DNA of 64,000 bases from Devosia riboflavina (lineage in GTDB: Bacteria > Pseudomonadota > Alphaproteobacteria > Rhizobiales > Devosiaceae). The notes under the pieces are model-generated. The model was not told the origin of the DNA. It searched no databases and saw only the letters and a program-made list of their open reading frames with translations. Position 1 is the first letter of the stretch. Every line of letters starts with the position of its first letter. Location of the stretch: contig NZ_JQGC01000009.1 in assembly GCF_000743575.1 (NCBI RefSeq), positions 62,001 to 126,000 on the forward strand, given 5' to 3'. Both the position numbers and the translations under genes were made by a program. Shown in pieces: positions 50,478 to 58,374 of the stretch.

Positions 50478-52150
50478 TGGTTGGGATCCTTGCCGGAATT
50501 ATCTTGCGGGCTCATCTGCGTGAGGGTCTGCTGCACGGGCGTTTCATGCGGGGCGAGCGTGCCGGGTTCGGAAACGGTGCCGACATCGCCGGCATGCGAG
50601 CCGGTCATGAGGAGGCCAAGTTCGGTTTCATCGGCCGTCGCCGGATCGGCCTCGCCGACGATCTTGCCGTCAAAAATCACCAGGATACGGTCGGCAAGCG
50701 AGCGGATTTCGTCCAGTTCCACTGAGACGAGCAGGATGGCCTTGCCGGCATCGCGCATCTTGATGATCTGATTGTGGATGAATTCGATAGCGCCGATATC
50801 GACGCCGCGCGTCGGCTGGCCGACGATGAGCACATCGGGATTGCGCTCCATCTCGCGCGCCAGGACGATCTTCTGCTGATTGCCGCCGGAGAAATTGGCG
50901 GTTTTGAGATCAAGGTTCGGCGGGCGGATGTCGAATTTCTTGATGTATTCCTCGGCCGTGGCGCGGGCCTTGGCGATATCGAGGCCGGCACCCGAGCCAT
51001 AGCTGTGCTGGTAGCCGAGGATGGAGTTTTCCCACTCCGAAAAGGTGGTCACAAGGCCCATGCGGAGACGGTCTTCTGGGACGTGGGCGAGGCCGGCGGC
51101 ACGGGCGCGGGCGGCGCCATCGTCGCCTTCAAGGCTCAGCACTTCGCCATTGAGGCGGATGGTGCCCAAAAGCTGGTCGCGCATGCCGGCGATGGATTCG
51201 AGGAGTTCGGACTGGCCATTGCCGGCGACGCCGGCAATGCCGACGATTTCGCCGGCGCGAACCTGGAAGGAAACGCCCTTGACGCGCGGCACCTTGAAAT
51301 CGTCGGTGACGACGAGATCCTCAACATCGAGCAGCACCTTGCCGGGGCTGGCGGGGCCCTTTTCGACGCGGAGGAGCACGCGGCGGCCGACCATCAGCTC
51401 GGCCAATTCGCCGGGCGAGGTTTCCTTGGTGTTGAGCGTCTTGACCATGGCACCCTGGCGCATGACCGAGACTTCGTCGGTGATGGCCATGATTTCACGC
51501 AGCTTATGCGTGATGAGGATGATGGTTTTGCCTTCCTCGCGCAATTTGCCGAGGATGCGGAAGAGGTGATCGGCCTCGTCGGGCGTCAGAACGCCGGTGG
51601 GCTCGTCGAGAATGAGGGTTTCGGCACCGCGATAGAGGGCCTTCAAAATTTCGACGCGCTGCTGCTGGCCGACCGAGAGGTTCTCGATGATCGCATCGGG
51701 ATCGACTTCGAGGCCGTAGTCGCGGGCCAGCGCCTTGAGCTGAGTGCGCGCCTTGTTCAGCGTCGGAGCGAGAAAGGCGGAATCCTCGGCGCCGAGGACG
51801 ACGTTTTCGAGGACGGAGAAATTGTCGACCAGCATGAAGTGCTGGTGGACCATGCCGATGCCGAGAGCGAGGGCATGGCGGGAATCGGTGATATGGGCGG
51901 GCGTGCCGTTGACGCGGATTTCGCCGCTGTCGGCGGTGTAGAAGCCGTAGAGGATCGACATCAGGGTCGATTTGCCGGCGCCGTTTTCACCGACAATGCC
52001 GTGCACCGTGCCGCGCCTGATAGCGAGGTGGATGTCACGATTGGCGTGGACCGGGCCGAAATGCTTGTTGATGCCGACAAGCTCGATAGCGAGCGGGGCA
52101 GCAGCGGTCCCTTCGGACCGCTGCGCGTTTGTCGGGTGAAGACTTGTCAT
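50474..52150 (-). CDS. Nucleoside ABC transporter ATPase, two-domain
   Basis: The 558-residue protein has two nucleotide-binding domains. The first has Walker A VGENGAGKSTLMSILYG, signature LSVGQQQRVEILKAL and Walker B LILDEPTGVL. The second has a weak Walker A (GVAGNGQSELLESIAG), signature FSGGNQQKIVLAREM and LIVGQPTRGVD. Such fused ATPases drive ribose, autoinducer and BMP-type nucleoside importers. GAGGA precedes the ATG. Confidence 0.93.
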   Translation of the reverse strand: MTSLHPTNAQRSEGTAAAPLAIELVGINKHFGPVHANRDIHLAIRRGTVHGIVGENGAGKSTLMSILYGFYTADSGEIRVNGTPAHITDSRHALALGIGMVHQHFMLVDNFSVLENVVLGAEDSAFLAPTLNKARTQLKALARDYGLEVDPDAIIENLSVGQQQRVEILKALYRGAETLILDEPTGVLTPDEADHLFRILGKLREEGKTIILITHKLREIMAITDEVSVMRQGAMVKTLNTKETSPGELAELMVGRRVLLRVEKGPASPGKVLLDVEDLVVTDDFKVPRVKGVSFQVRAGEIVGIAGVAGNGQSELLESIAGMRDQLLGTIRLNGEVLSLEGDDGAARARAAGLAHVPEDRLRMGLVTTFSEWENSILGYQHSYGSGAGLDIAKARATAEEYIKKFDIRPPNLDLKTANFSGGNQQKIVLAREMERNPDVLIVGQPTRGVDIGAIEFIHNQIIKMRDAGKAILLVSVELDEIRSLADRILVIFDGKIVGEADPATADETELGLLMTGSHAGDVGTVSEPGTLAPHETPVQQTLTQMSPQDNSGKDPNQ

Positions 52151-52176
52151 TGGAAGTCCTCCCCTTCTTCGTTCAC

Positions 52177-53178
52177 TTAGAGAGACGGGCAGGCCTTGTC
52201 GGTGCGGAAGTCGTGCACGGTGACAGCGCCCGAGATGATGTCGGCAGAGGCCTTTTCGACCGCAGCCTTCATGTCATCGGTGATGAGCGAAGCATTGTTG
52301 TCGTCGAAGGCAGCGCCAACGCCGTCTTCGGCGAGGCCCAGAACGATGACGCCAGGCGCCCAGGTGCCGTCTTCAACGCCCTTCATGGCATTGTAGGTGG
52401 CAACGTCGACGCGCTTGACCATGGAGGTCAGGACCGAGCCGGGGTGCAGGTGGTTCTGGTTGCTGTCGACACCGATGCCGAACTTGCCGGCGTCGGCAGC
52501 AGCCTGGAGCACGCCGGCGCCAGCGCCACCGGCGACCTGGAAGATCACGTCAGCGCCCTGGTCGAGCTGGGACTTGGCGACTTCGGTGGCCTTGCCGGGA
52601 TCGTTGAAGGCTTCAAAGCCGGTGCCGACATAGGTTTCGAGCACTTCGATATCCGGGTTCACGGACTTGGCGCCCTGGGCATAGCCGCAGGCGAAGGCTT
52701 CAAGCAGGTCGAAGTTGAAGGCCGGGACGACGCCGATCTTGCCCGATTCCGACTTCATGGCAGCAAGGATACCGACGAGGTAGGAGCCTTCCTGTTCCTT
52801 GAAGACGACCGACTGCACGTTGGGCAGGTCGACGACGGTGTCGATGATGGTGAACTTGGTGTCCGGGAATTCCGGCGCCACGGTCTTGAGCGCGGTTTCC
52901 CACGAGAAGCCCGGCATGACGATCGGGTTGTTGCCGCGCGAAGCGAACTGGCGGATGGCCTGTTCGCGCATGGCGTCGCCCGAGATTTCGAGATCCTGGT
53001 AGGCGCCGCCTTCGGCCTTGAACATTTCGGCGCCGTTATAGGCGGCTTCGTTGAACGACTTGTCGAACTTGCCGCCGCCGTCATAGACGAGAGCGGCGTC
53101 AGCGAAGGCTGCACCAGCCATGAGCGCGCTCAGAGCGACGCCGCCGGCAACGGCCTTGGTAAGGGTCGAGAATTTCAT
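52177..53178 (-). CDS. BMP-family nucleoside-binding protein
   Basis: The 333-residue protein has a cleavable signal peptide (AVAGGVALSALMAGAAFADA) with no lipobox Cys, so it is free in the periplasm. It has the BMP/Med pattern LVYDGGGKFDKSFNEAAYN, VPAFNFDLLEAFACGYAQGA and GADVIFQVAGGAGAGVLQAA, GIGVDSNQNHL. The linked salvage enzymes argue strongly for purine or pyrimidine nucleosides as cargo. First gene of the operon. Confidence 0.92.
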   Translation of the reverse strand: MKFSTLTKAVAGGVALSALMAGAAFADAALVYDGGGKFDKSFNEAAYNGAEMFKAEGGAYQDLEISGDAMREQAIRQFASRGNNPIVMPGFSWETALKTVAPEFPDTKFTIIDTVVDLPNVQSVVFKEQEGSYLVGILAAMKSESGKIGVVPAFNFDLLEAFACGYAQGAKSVNPDIEVLETYVGTGFEAFNDPGKATEVAKSQLDQGADVIFQVAGGAGAGVLQAAADAGKFGIGVDSNQNHLHPGSVLTSMVKRVDVATYNAMKGVEDGTWAPGVIVLGLAEDGVGAAFDDNNASLITDDMKAAVEKASADIISGAVTVHDFRTDKACPSL

Positions 53179-53240
53179 TGATTAGTCTCCCTGTCTCGCA
53201 GCGGACGCAAGAAATGCACCCTCGTTTATCCGCATGCGCT

Positions 53241-53273
53241 GAAGGGCGATAAAATCGTGCAATCACGCCCTTC
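53241..53273. promoter_or_regulatory. Inverted repeat in the leader of the nucleoside operon
   Basis: GAAGGGCG and CGCCCTTC are perfect complements with a 17-bp AT-rich centre, 63 bases before the first start codon. TTGACA occurs upstream at 53285-53290 on the minus strand without a convincing -10 box. It may be an operator for a nucleoside-responsive repressor or a leader hairpin. Confidence 0.4.
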
Positions 53274-53340
53274 GCAAGAGGGACGATGTCAAATTTTTCC
53301 GATTGGTCAAAAATTGGCGTTAATTTGCTCTCCCGTCCGC

Positions 53341-53463
53341 TTACCAGCGGGCGAGAATGGCCGAGAACAGGGCGCCGAGATCGACATCGGCATAGAGCAC
53401 GGCGAGGATGGCGGCGAAGGCGATGACGTAGAGGGCGAGACTGTCGCGGGACGAGCTGGACAT
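53341..53463 (-). CDS. Small membrane protein, 40 residues
   Basis: Reads MSSSSRDSLALYVIAFAAIL and ends ALFSAILARW. One membrane helix spans about residues 8-35 with an Asp pair (ADVDLG) in its later part. Codon use has the GC-rich third positions of its neighbours. It lies upstream of the nucleoside operon on the same strand, but a 160-bp gap suggests a separate unit. Function unknown. Confidence 0.45.
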   Translation of the reverse strand: MSSSSRDSLALYVIAFAAILAVLYADVDLGALFSAILARW

Positions 53464-53576
53464 GGGCGATTTGAGACAAATTGTAATGAAGGACAACCTG
53501 TCTCTACATCGGAGGCAGCGGCGGGATTAAGGCCGGTTCGGGGCGGATATGGACGTGGTTAAGGGTCCGTAAACGC

Positions 53577-54047
53577 TCAGCTATTTTCGCGCGGCAGCGG
53601 GATGACCTCGACGCCGGCGGCGCTGCCGAAACGCTCGAAAAAGCTATCGATGATGCGCTGAGCGGAATTGCCGATGATGGCCTTGCCGAGCTTCATGATC
53701 TGGCCCGAGGCGCCGCCATTGGCGATGAAGGTGAGGATGGTGTTTTCCCCATCATCTTTGAGAATGACGTCAGCACTGCCTTCGGCGAGGCCCAGCATGC
53801 CGCCCTTGCCGCGGCCGGAAAGGGTATAGCTGACGGCGGGGACGATATTGGAGAGCGCAAGCTCGCCTTTGAAGGTCGGGTGCATGACGCCGAGATTGAC
53901 CTTGATCTCGAGATCGAGCGTCTGCGGGCCCGACCAGGCGATGAGATGGCAGCCGGGAATGGCGGCCTTGAGCATTTCGGGATCGTTGAGCGCGTCCCAG
54001 ATGCGGGCGCGCGGGGCACTCATTTTATAGCGTCCGCCGAACTCCAT
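53577..54047 (-). CDS. CoxG/SRPBCC-fold protein
   Basis: The 156-residue protein (MEFGGRYKMSAPRARIWDAL) has the CoxG pattern LNDPEMLKAAIPGCHLIAWS, YTLSGRGKGGMLGLAEGSAD and FIANGGASGQIMKLGKAII. SRPBCC domains bind hydrophobic ligands. CoxG is named from carbon monoxide dehydrogenase clusters, but no cox genes are near, so its role here is open. The start at 54047 is the first ATG in register with the domain. Confidence 0.8.
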   Translation of the reverse strand: MEFGGRYKMSAPRARIWDALNDPEMLKAAIPGCHLIAWSGPQTLDLEIKVNLGVMHPTFKGELALSNIVPAVSYTLSGRGKGGMLGLAEGSADVILKDDGENTILTFIANGGASGQIMKLGKAIIGNSAQRIIDSFFERFGSAAGVEVIPLPRENS

Positions 54048-54279
54048 CAGGACTGCCCTGCCCTGTCGCCGACCGTGTCGCAAAGGCGGCATAATGCTTG
54101 GGCAAGACTGATCTCATCCATGGTGGCGAACCCTACTCTTTACGTGCGGCTTTTTCGCACCAATATGGACTAAATAGTTGCTGGGATGGGGGGATGCAAT
54201 TGTCAGCGGAGCCCCCACGCGCAATCTAGGGTTTAGGCAAATGCCGGCCCCAAAGCCAAACTATGCCAGGGAGCAAATG

Positions 54280-55497
54280 ATGACCGACCAAGTGACGACC
54301 GCCCCGCAGACCACCGCGCCGGCCATTGCCGAAAAGCCGTTGCAGTACCTGGACAAGGCGGTCAACGCCATTCGCGATCTTGGTATCTGGCCCGAACAGC
54401 AGGGCGAGCAGCCGATCACTGGCTTGCTGAGCCAGATCACCGAACTCGATGAGACCCGCGTCATCCTGATCGGCCGCACGCTCTCCCAGGCGAGCGCCTT
54501 CAACGAGGTAGTGCGCGAGCAGGTTGCCGCCATGAAGATCGGCGAGCGCTACGAAGACATTACCAAGGGCTTTGACTCGATCCGCGACGATGCCAAGGGC
54601 ATGGTCGACCAGCTCCAGGACAACAAGCTCGACCTCTTGGAACGCGCTTCGAACGTGTGGATGAAGGTGAGCCGCGGCGATATCGCGACGCGCTTCAACA
54701 AGATCCGGGACACGTATCTGGAAGTCACCAAGGATACCAAGGACCAGATCGATCGCGAGCAGACGATCCTGGAGGCCTATCGCGATTTCCGCGGCGCGCT
54801 GAAGCAGTCGGAAGTGATGGCGCTCGAAGTGCTGCAGACGGCAGAAAAGCGTCTCGAAGAGCAGAAGAATATCCTGCAGAAGGCGGCGGACGAACTGGCT
54901 GCTTTTGCCGGTGACGTGCCGGCCGATCGCGCCCGCCTCGAAATGGCGCGCGACGAAAAGCTGCGCGACATGCAGAACGAGGAAAAGCGCTACCAGATCG
55001 CCAAGGACCTCTCGGACAACCTGACCATTTCCTACAATACTTCGGAAGTGGTGATGGCGCGCCTGATGCAGACGACCAATGCCAAGGAACGCGTCTATCA
55101 GCAGTCGATCTCGTTCTTCTCGACCAACGAAACCGTTCTTACGGCGCTTTCGGCTTCGTTCACCGGCATGTTTGGCCTCCACGAGTCGACTGCGACGCTG
55201 AATGCGATGAAGGAAGGCATGTCCAAGAGCTTGGAAACGCTCTCGGAGATTGGCGACAAGGTGCAGGAAGAAGCGGTCAAGGCCGGCTATGGCCCGACCG
55301 TGCGCGCCGATGCCGTCAAGAAGCTCGTCGATTCCGTGGTCAACTTCCAGGAAAAGAGCCGCACCATCATCAATGAGATGCGGATTGCCTCGACCAAGAA
55401 CTCGGCCGAAATCCGCGATGCGGTGGAAGACGGCAAGCGGCGCCTGGCGACGCTGGCTGCCGAGGGCAATGCCCTGCTGCTCGAAACCAAGAACTGA
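54280..55497 (+). CDS. TelA-like helical protein of the DUF6384 module
   Basis: The 405-residue protein is almost wholly alpha-helical, with strong coiled-coil stretches (for example EVLQTAEKRLEEQKNILQKA). Other notable segments are EKPLQYLDKAVNAIRDLGIW, VWMKVSRGDIATRFNKIRDT and SISFFSTNETVLTALSASFT. Its build recalls TelA/KlaA toxic-anion resistance proteins, and homologues may be labelled cell surface protein, but no signal peptide is seen. AGGGAG precedes the ATG. First gene of a three-gene plus-strand set; function unproven. Confidence 0.6.
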   Translation: MTDQVTTAPQTTAPAIAEKPLQYLDKAVNAIRDLGIWPEQQGEQPITGLLSQITELDETRVILIGRTLSQASAFNEVVREQVAAMKIGERYEDITKGFDSIRDDAKGMVDQLQDNKLDLLERASNVWMKVSRGDIATRFNKIRDTYLEVTKDTKDQIDREQTILEAYRDFRGALKQSEVMALEVLQTAEKRLEEQKNILQKAADELAAFAGDVPADRARLEMARDEKLRDMQNEEKRYQIAKDLSDNLTISYNTSEVVMARLMQTTNAKERVYQQSISFFSTNETVLTALSASFTGMFGLHESTATLNAMKEGMSKSLETLSEIGDKVQEEAVKAGYGPTVRADAVKKLVDSVVNFQEKSRTIINEMRIASTKNSAEIRDAVEDGKRRLATLAAEGNALLLETKN

Positions 55498-55507
55498 AAC
55501 TCTCCGA

Positions 55508-55606
55508 CTGTCATCCCGGCCCTCGGATCAAGTCCGAGGGTGCATTGCGGGGATCCATCCTGAAATCTCAAGATGGGCCCCGGCCTTCGCCGGGGTGGCT
55601 ATCGAG
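55508..55606. repeat. Intergenic palindromes after the TelA-like gene
   Basis: Two hairpins: CCCTCGGA/TCCGAGGG (55520-55540) and CCCCGGC/GCCGGGG (55578-55595), joined by TGCATTGCGGGGATCCATCC. The combination is a dispersed alphaproteobacterial repeat and may attenuate transcription into the next gene. Confidence 0.6.
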
Positions 55607-55679
55607 AGTGGGACGAGACCGGCAAAAACACGGAATGCTCTGAATTTATGCATAGCGGCGACGGGATTAAAAAAAGAGG

Positions 55680-56618
55680 ATGAGCGACGCGACAGCCAAA
55701 CCGGCTGCCCCACTCGATGAAGTCATGCTGGCCATGGATGTGGTGGATACGCTCCGCCATCGCCAAGACCTGGTGACGCGCGAACTCGATGGTTCGGCAC
55801 GCGAAGGCCAGCTGATCGAGCGCCTGCGCGAAATCTACCGGCAACAGGGCATCGAGGTTCCCGACCATATTCTCAAGGAGGGGGTCGAGGCACTCGCCGA
55901 GAGCCGCTTTGCCTATGACCCACCGGCGCCCGGCTTGAATACGACGCTTGCCCGGCTCTATGTGGGTCGCAAGACCTGGGGCCGTCCGGTGCTGCTGGCG
56001 CTCGGCGCCCTATTGGTGCTGAGCGTGGGCTATTTCGGCATCTACAGGCCTTTCCAGGCCGGGCAGGAGCACCGCAGCCAGGTGGAACTGACCGAAGGCC
56101 TGCCGGCGCAGATGGATGCGCTCTACAACACCATTTTCGAAGAGACCAAGGTGCAGCAGGCAGTTGTGCAGGCCGAGGCACTGGTCAACCGGGGCAAGGC
56201 CTTTGCCGCCGAGGGCAATCGGCCCGGCGCCGAAGGGATCGTCGAAGACCTGACGGCACTGCGCGACAAGCTGCGCCAGGAATATGTCGTGCGTGTCGTC
56301 AATCGTTCCGACGAACAGTCGGGCTTCTGGACTTTTCCGGAAATCAATACCGATGCCACGAACTACTATCTCGTCGTCGAGGCGATCGATCCGGACGGCA
56401 AGGCGCTGAGCCTGCCCATTCTCAACGAGGAAACGGGCGAAACCGAAGTGGTGGCCCAATGGGGCCAGCGCGTACCTGAAGCGGTCTACAATGCCGTGGC
56501 GGCCGACAAGCGCGACGATGGCATTATCCAGACCAATGAGGTGGGGCTCAAGTCCGACGGTTTCCTCGATGTCCAATATCAGATGCCGGTGCTGGACGGC
56601 GCGGTGACCCGGTGGTGA
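55680..56618 (+). CDS. DUF6384-family membrane protein
   Basis: The 312-residue protein begins MSDATAKPAAPLDEVMLAMD and has the DUF6384 hallmark VVDTLRHRQDLVTRELDGSA, then LIERLREIYRQQGIEVPDHI. One membrane helix lies near residues 102-122 (GRPVLLALGALLVLSVGYFG). A predicted extracytoplasmic domain with NTDATNYYLVVEAIDPDGKA follows. AAAGAGG precedes the ATG. It probably anchors the module to the inner membrane. No biochemical role is known to me. Confidence 0.75.
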   Translation: MSDATAKPAAPLDEVMLAMDVVDTLRHRQDLVTRELDGSAREGQLIERLREIYRQQGIEVPDHILKEGVEALAESRFAYDPPAPGLNTTLARLYVGRKTWGRPVLLALGALLVLSVGYFGIYRPFQAGQEHRSQVELTEGLPAQMDALYNTIFEETKVQQAVVQAEALVNRGKAFAAEGNRPGAEGIVEDLTALRDKLRQEYVVRVVNRSDEQSGFWTFPEINTDATNYYLVVEAIDPDGKALSLPILNEETGETEVVAQWGQRVPEAVYNAVAADKRDDGIIQTNEVGLKSDGFLDVQYQMPVLDGAVTRW

Positions 56619-56622
56619 TGGC

Positions 56623-58170
56623 ATGAGCATAGGTGGTCCGCAGGCTCTGGCGAGCCTGGAAGAAGCGATGCGCGACATCCGGCGCGAGGAAGACGAGATT
56701 TCCCGCCGGCTGGCGCGATCGACCGAAATCGTCGCCAAGATCAAGGAAAGCGAAGCAGAGCTGTTTCGCCAGCTTGCACAGCTGCGTCTCGATCCGGCCA
56801 TTCAATCCGAACTCGACGGACGCATTTCGAGTGCCGAGAGCAAGGCGCGTGAATCGCTGAAGTCGCATGGCAAGGCCGTCGACAAGGCGCAAAAAACCAT
56901 CGAGGAACTGGAAGCGGCGCGGGTTTCGCTGGTTGAACGGCGCCGCAATGCTGTGGCCGATCTGGCGGAAACGCAGAAATCGCTCGATGCGCTGTTCCAG
57001 CAGGTTTCGGCCCAGCTCAAAACCGATCCGGCCTATGCCGAGAAGCAGAGCGCAGCACAAGCGCTTGGTGAAGTGGCCGACCAGTCGATGGAAAAGACCC
57101 GGCTCGCAGAACAGGATCGGGAAGAGAAGGGCAAGCCTTATCGCGACGACCCGCTCTTCATGTATCTGTGGGACAGCGGCTATGGCACCTCGGCCTATAA
57201 GGCCAACAATCTCATTCGCTATCTCGATGGGCTGGTGGCTGGTCTCGTAGGCTTCCAGAAGGCGCGACCCAACTATGCCATGCTCAACGATATTCCCCTG
57301 CGCCTGCGCGAGCATGCCGAGCGGCAGGAGGCCAATGCGCAGGCGGCGGAAGCGGAGCTGACGGCGCTTGCCAATGCGGCGGCGGACGCGGCCGGCGGGC
57401 GGCCCTTGCGCGAGGCCAAGACCAAGGCCGAAGCCGATGTGCAGGCGATCGATGCCGCCATCGTCGAGGCCGAGGACAAGCGCAACGAGGCGGGCGAAGC
57501 GCTGCAATCCCTGACCAATGGCAGTGACCCCGCGCTCGCTTCGGCGGCGGAGGCTCTTGCGGCCGCGCTCGGCCAGGAAGACATCCAGACCCTCCTTGCC
57601 GAAGCGCGGCGCACCCGCACCGGCAAGGACGACACCATTGTCGCCCAGATCGATGAATCGCGCACCCGCATGCGCGAGGAAGAAGAGGAAAGCCGGGACC
57701 TGCGCGAGCGCAGCAAGACCCTCGCCGCGCGGCGTCGTGAACTCGAAGACATCCAGTGGGAATTCAAGAAGCAGCGCTTTGACGATCCGCGCTCGAGTTT
57801 CCGCGAGGAAAAGCTGGTCGGTGACCTGCTCAACGACTTCCTGCGCGGCGGCATTTCGGCGGCAAGCTATTGGGACCAGTGGCGGAAAAGCCAGAACTGG
57901 GCGCCGGGCAATGAATGGGGTGCGGGCAATAATTCCTCGACGCGCCGCAGCCAGTCTTCGCCCTGGGGTGATCAGGGTGGCGGCGGTTTCAACTGGCCGG
58001 ACAACAGCTTTGGCGGTTCAGCAAGCCGGCGCAAAACGAAGCCGTCGAGTGGCGGCTTTGGCGGGGGCTGGGGTGGTGGCGGCAATAGCGGCGGCGGTTT
58101 TTCGCGGCCGCGGACTGGCGATACAGGCACGCGAAAACACTCGGGCTTCAAGACCGGCGGCGGGTTTTAG
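56623..58170 (+). CDS. Coiled-coil protein with glycine-rich tail
   Basis: The 515-residue protein is largely coiled coil (residues 10-150 and 220-400, for example REEEEESRDLRERSKTLAAR). A globular part in the middle contains DDPLFMYLWDSGYGTSAYKA. From residue 440 the tail is Gly/Ser/Asn/Trp-rich (GGFGGGWGGGGNSGGGF), like the tails of some envelope and TPM-type proteins. It follows the DUF6384 gene by 4 bases. No signal peptide is seen. Structural role inferred only. Confidence 0.65.
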   Translation: MSIGGPQALASLEEAMRDIRREEDEISRRLARSTEIVAKIKESEAELFRQLAQLRLDPAIQSELDGRISSAESKARESLKSHGKAVDKAQKTIEELEAARVSLVERRRNAVADLAETQKSLDALFQQVSAQLKTDPAYAEKQSAAQALGEVADQSMEKTRLAEQDREEKGKPYRDDPLFMYLWDSGYGTSAYKANNLIRYLDGLVAGLVGFQKARPNYAMLNDIPLRLREHAERQEANAQAAEAELTALANAAADAAGGRPLREAKTKAEADVQAIDAAIVEAEDKRNEAGEALQSLTNGSDPALASAAEALAAALGQEDIQTLLAEARRTRTGKDDTIVAQIDESRTRMREEEEESRDLRERSKTLAARRRELEDIQWEFKKQRFDDPRSSFREEKLVGDLLNDFLRGGISAASYWDQWRKSQNWAPGNEWGAGNNSSTRRSQSSPWGDQGGGGFNWPDNSFGGSASRRKTKPSSGGFGGGWGGGGNSGGGFSRPRTGDTGTRKHSGFKTGGGF

Positions 58171-58213
58171 GTTTTTTGCGCCCGGCGTCGGGATCTCGAC
58201 GTCCATCCACGAT

Positions 58214-58344
58214 GTCATTCCCGCGAAGCGGGAACCCCTGCTTGGAAACGGAGGTCCCCGCTTTCGCGGGGATGACACTGTGCTGGGGGCAGGTATCAGG
58301 GCCGACCGGTAGTGAAGTGTCCTCGGGTCGAGCCCGAGGATGAC
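58214..58344. repeat. Intergenic palindromes between module and podJ
   Basis: GTCATTCCCGCGAAGCGGGA pairs with the region ending TCGCGGGGATGAC (58214-58276), and CCTCGGG/CCCGAGG follows (58321-58339). They are dispersed-type repeats between convergent genes and may act as terminators for both. Confidence 0.6.
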
Positions 58345-58374
58345 GTTCGGTGGTTGGGTATGCCTGGCGTTTGA

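Noticed and set aside
53241..53273. Purine riboswitch in the nucleoside operon leader
   Set aside because: Only one simple hairpin is present; the three-way junction and conserved loops of purine aptamers are missing.
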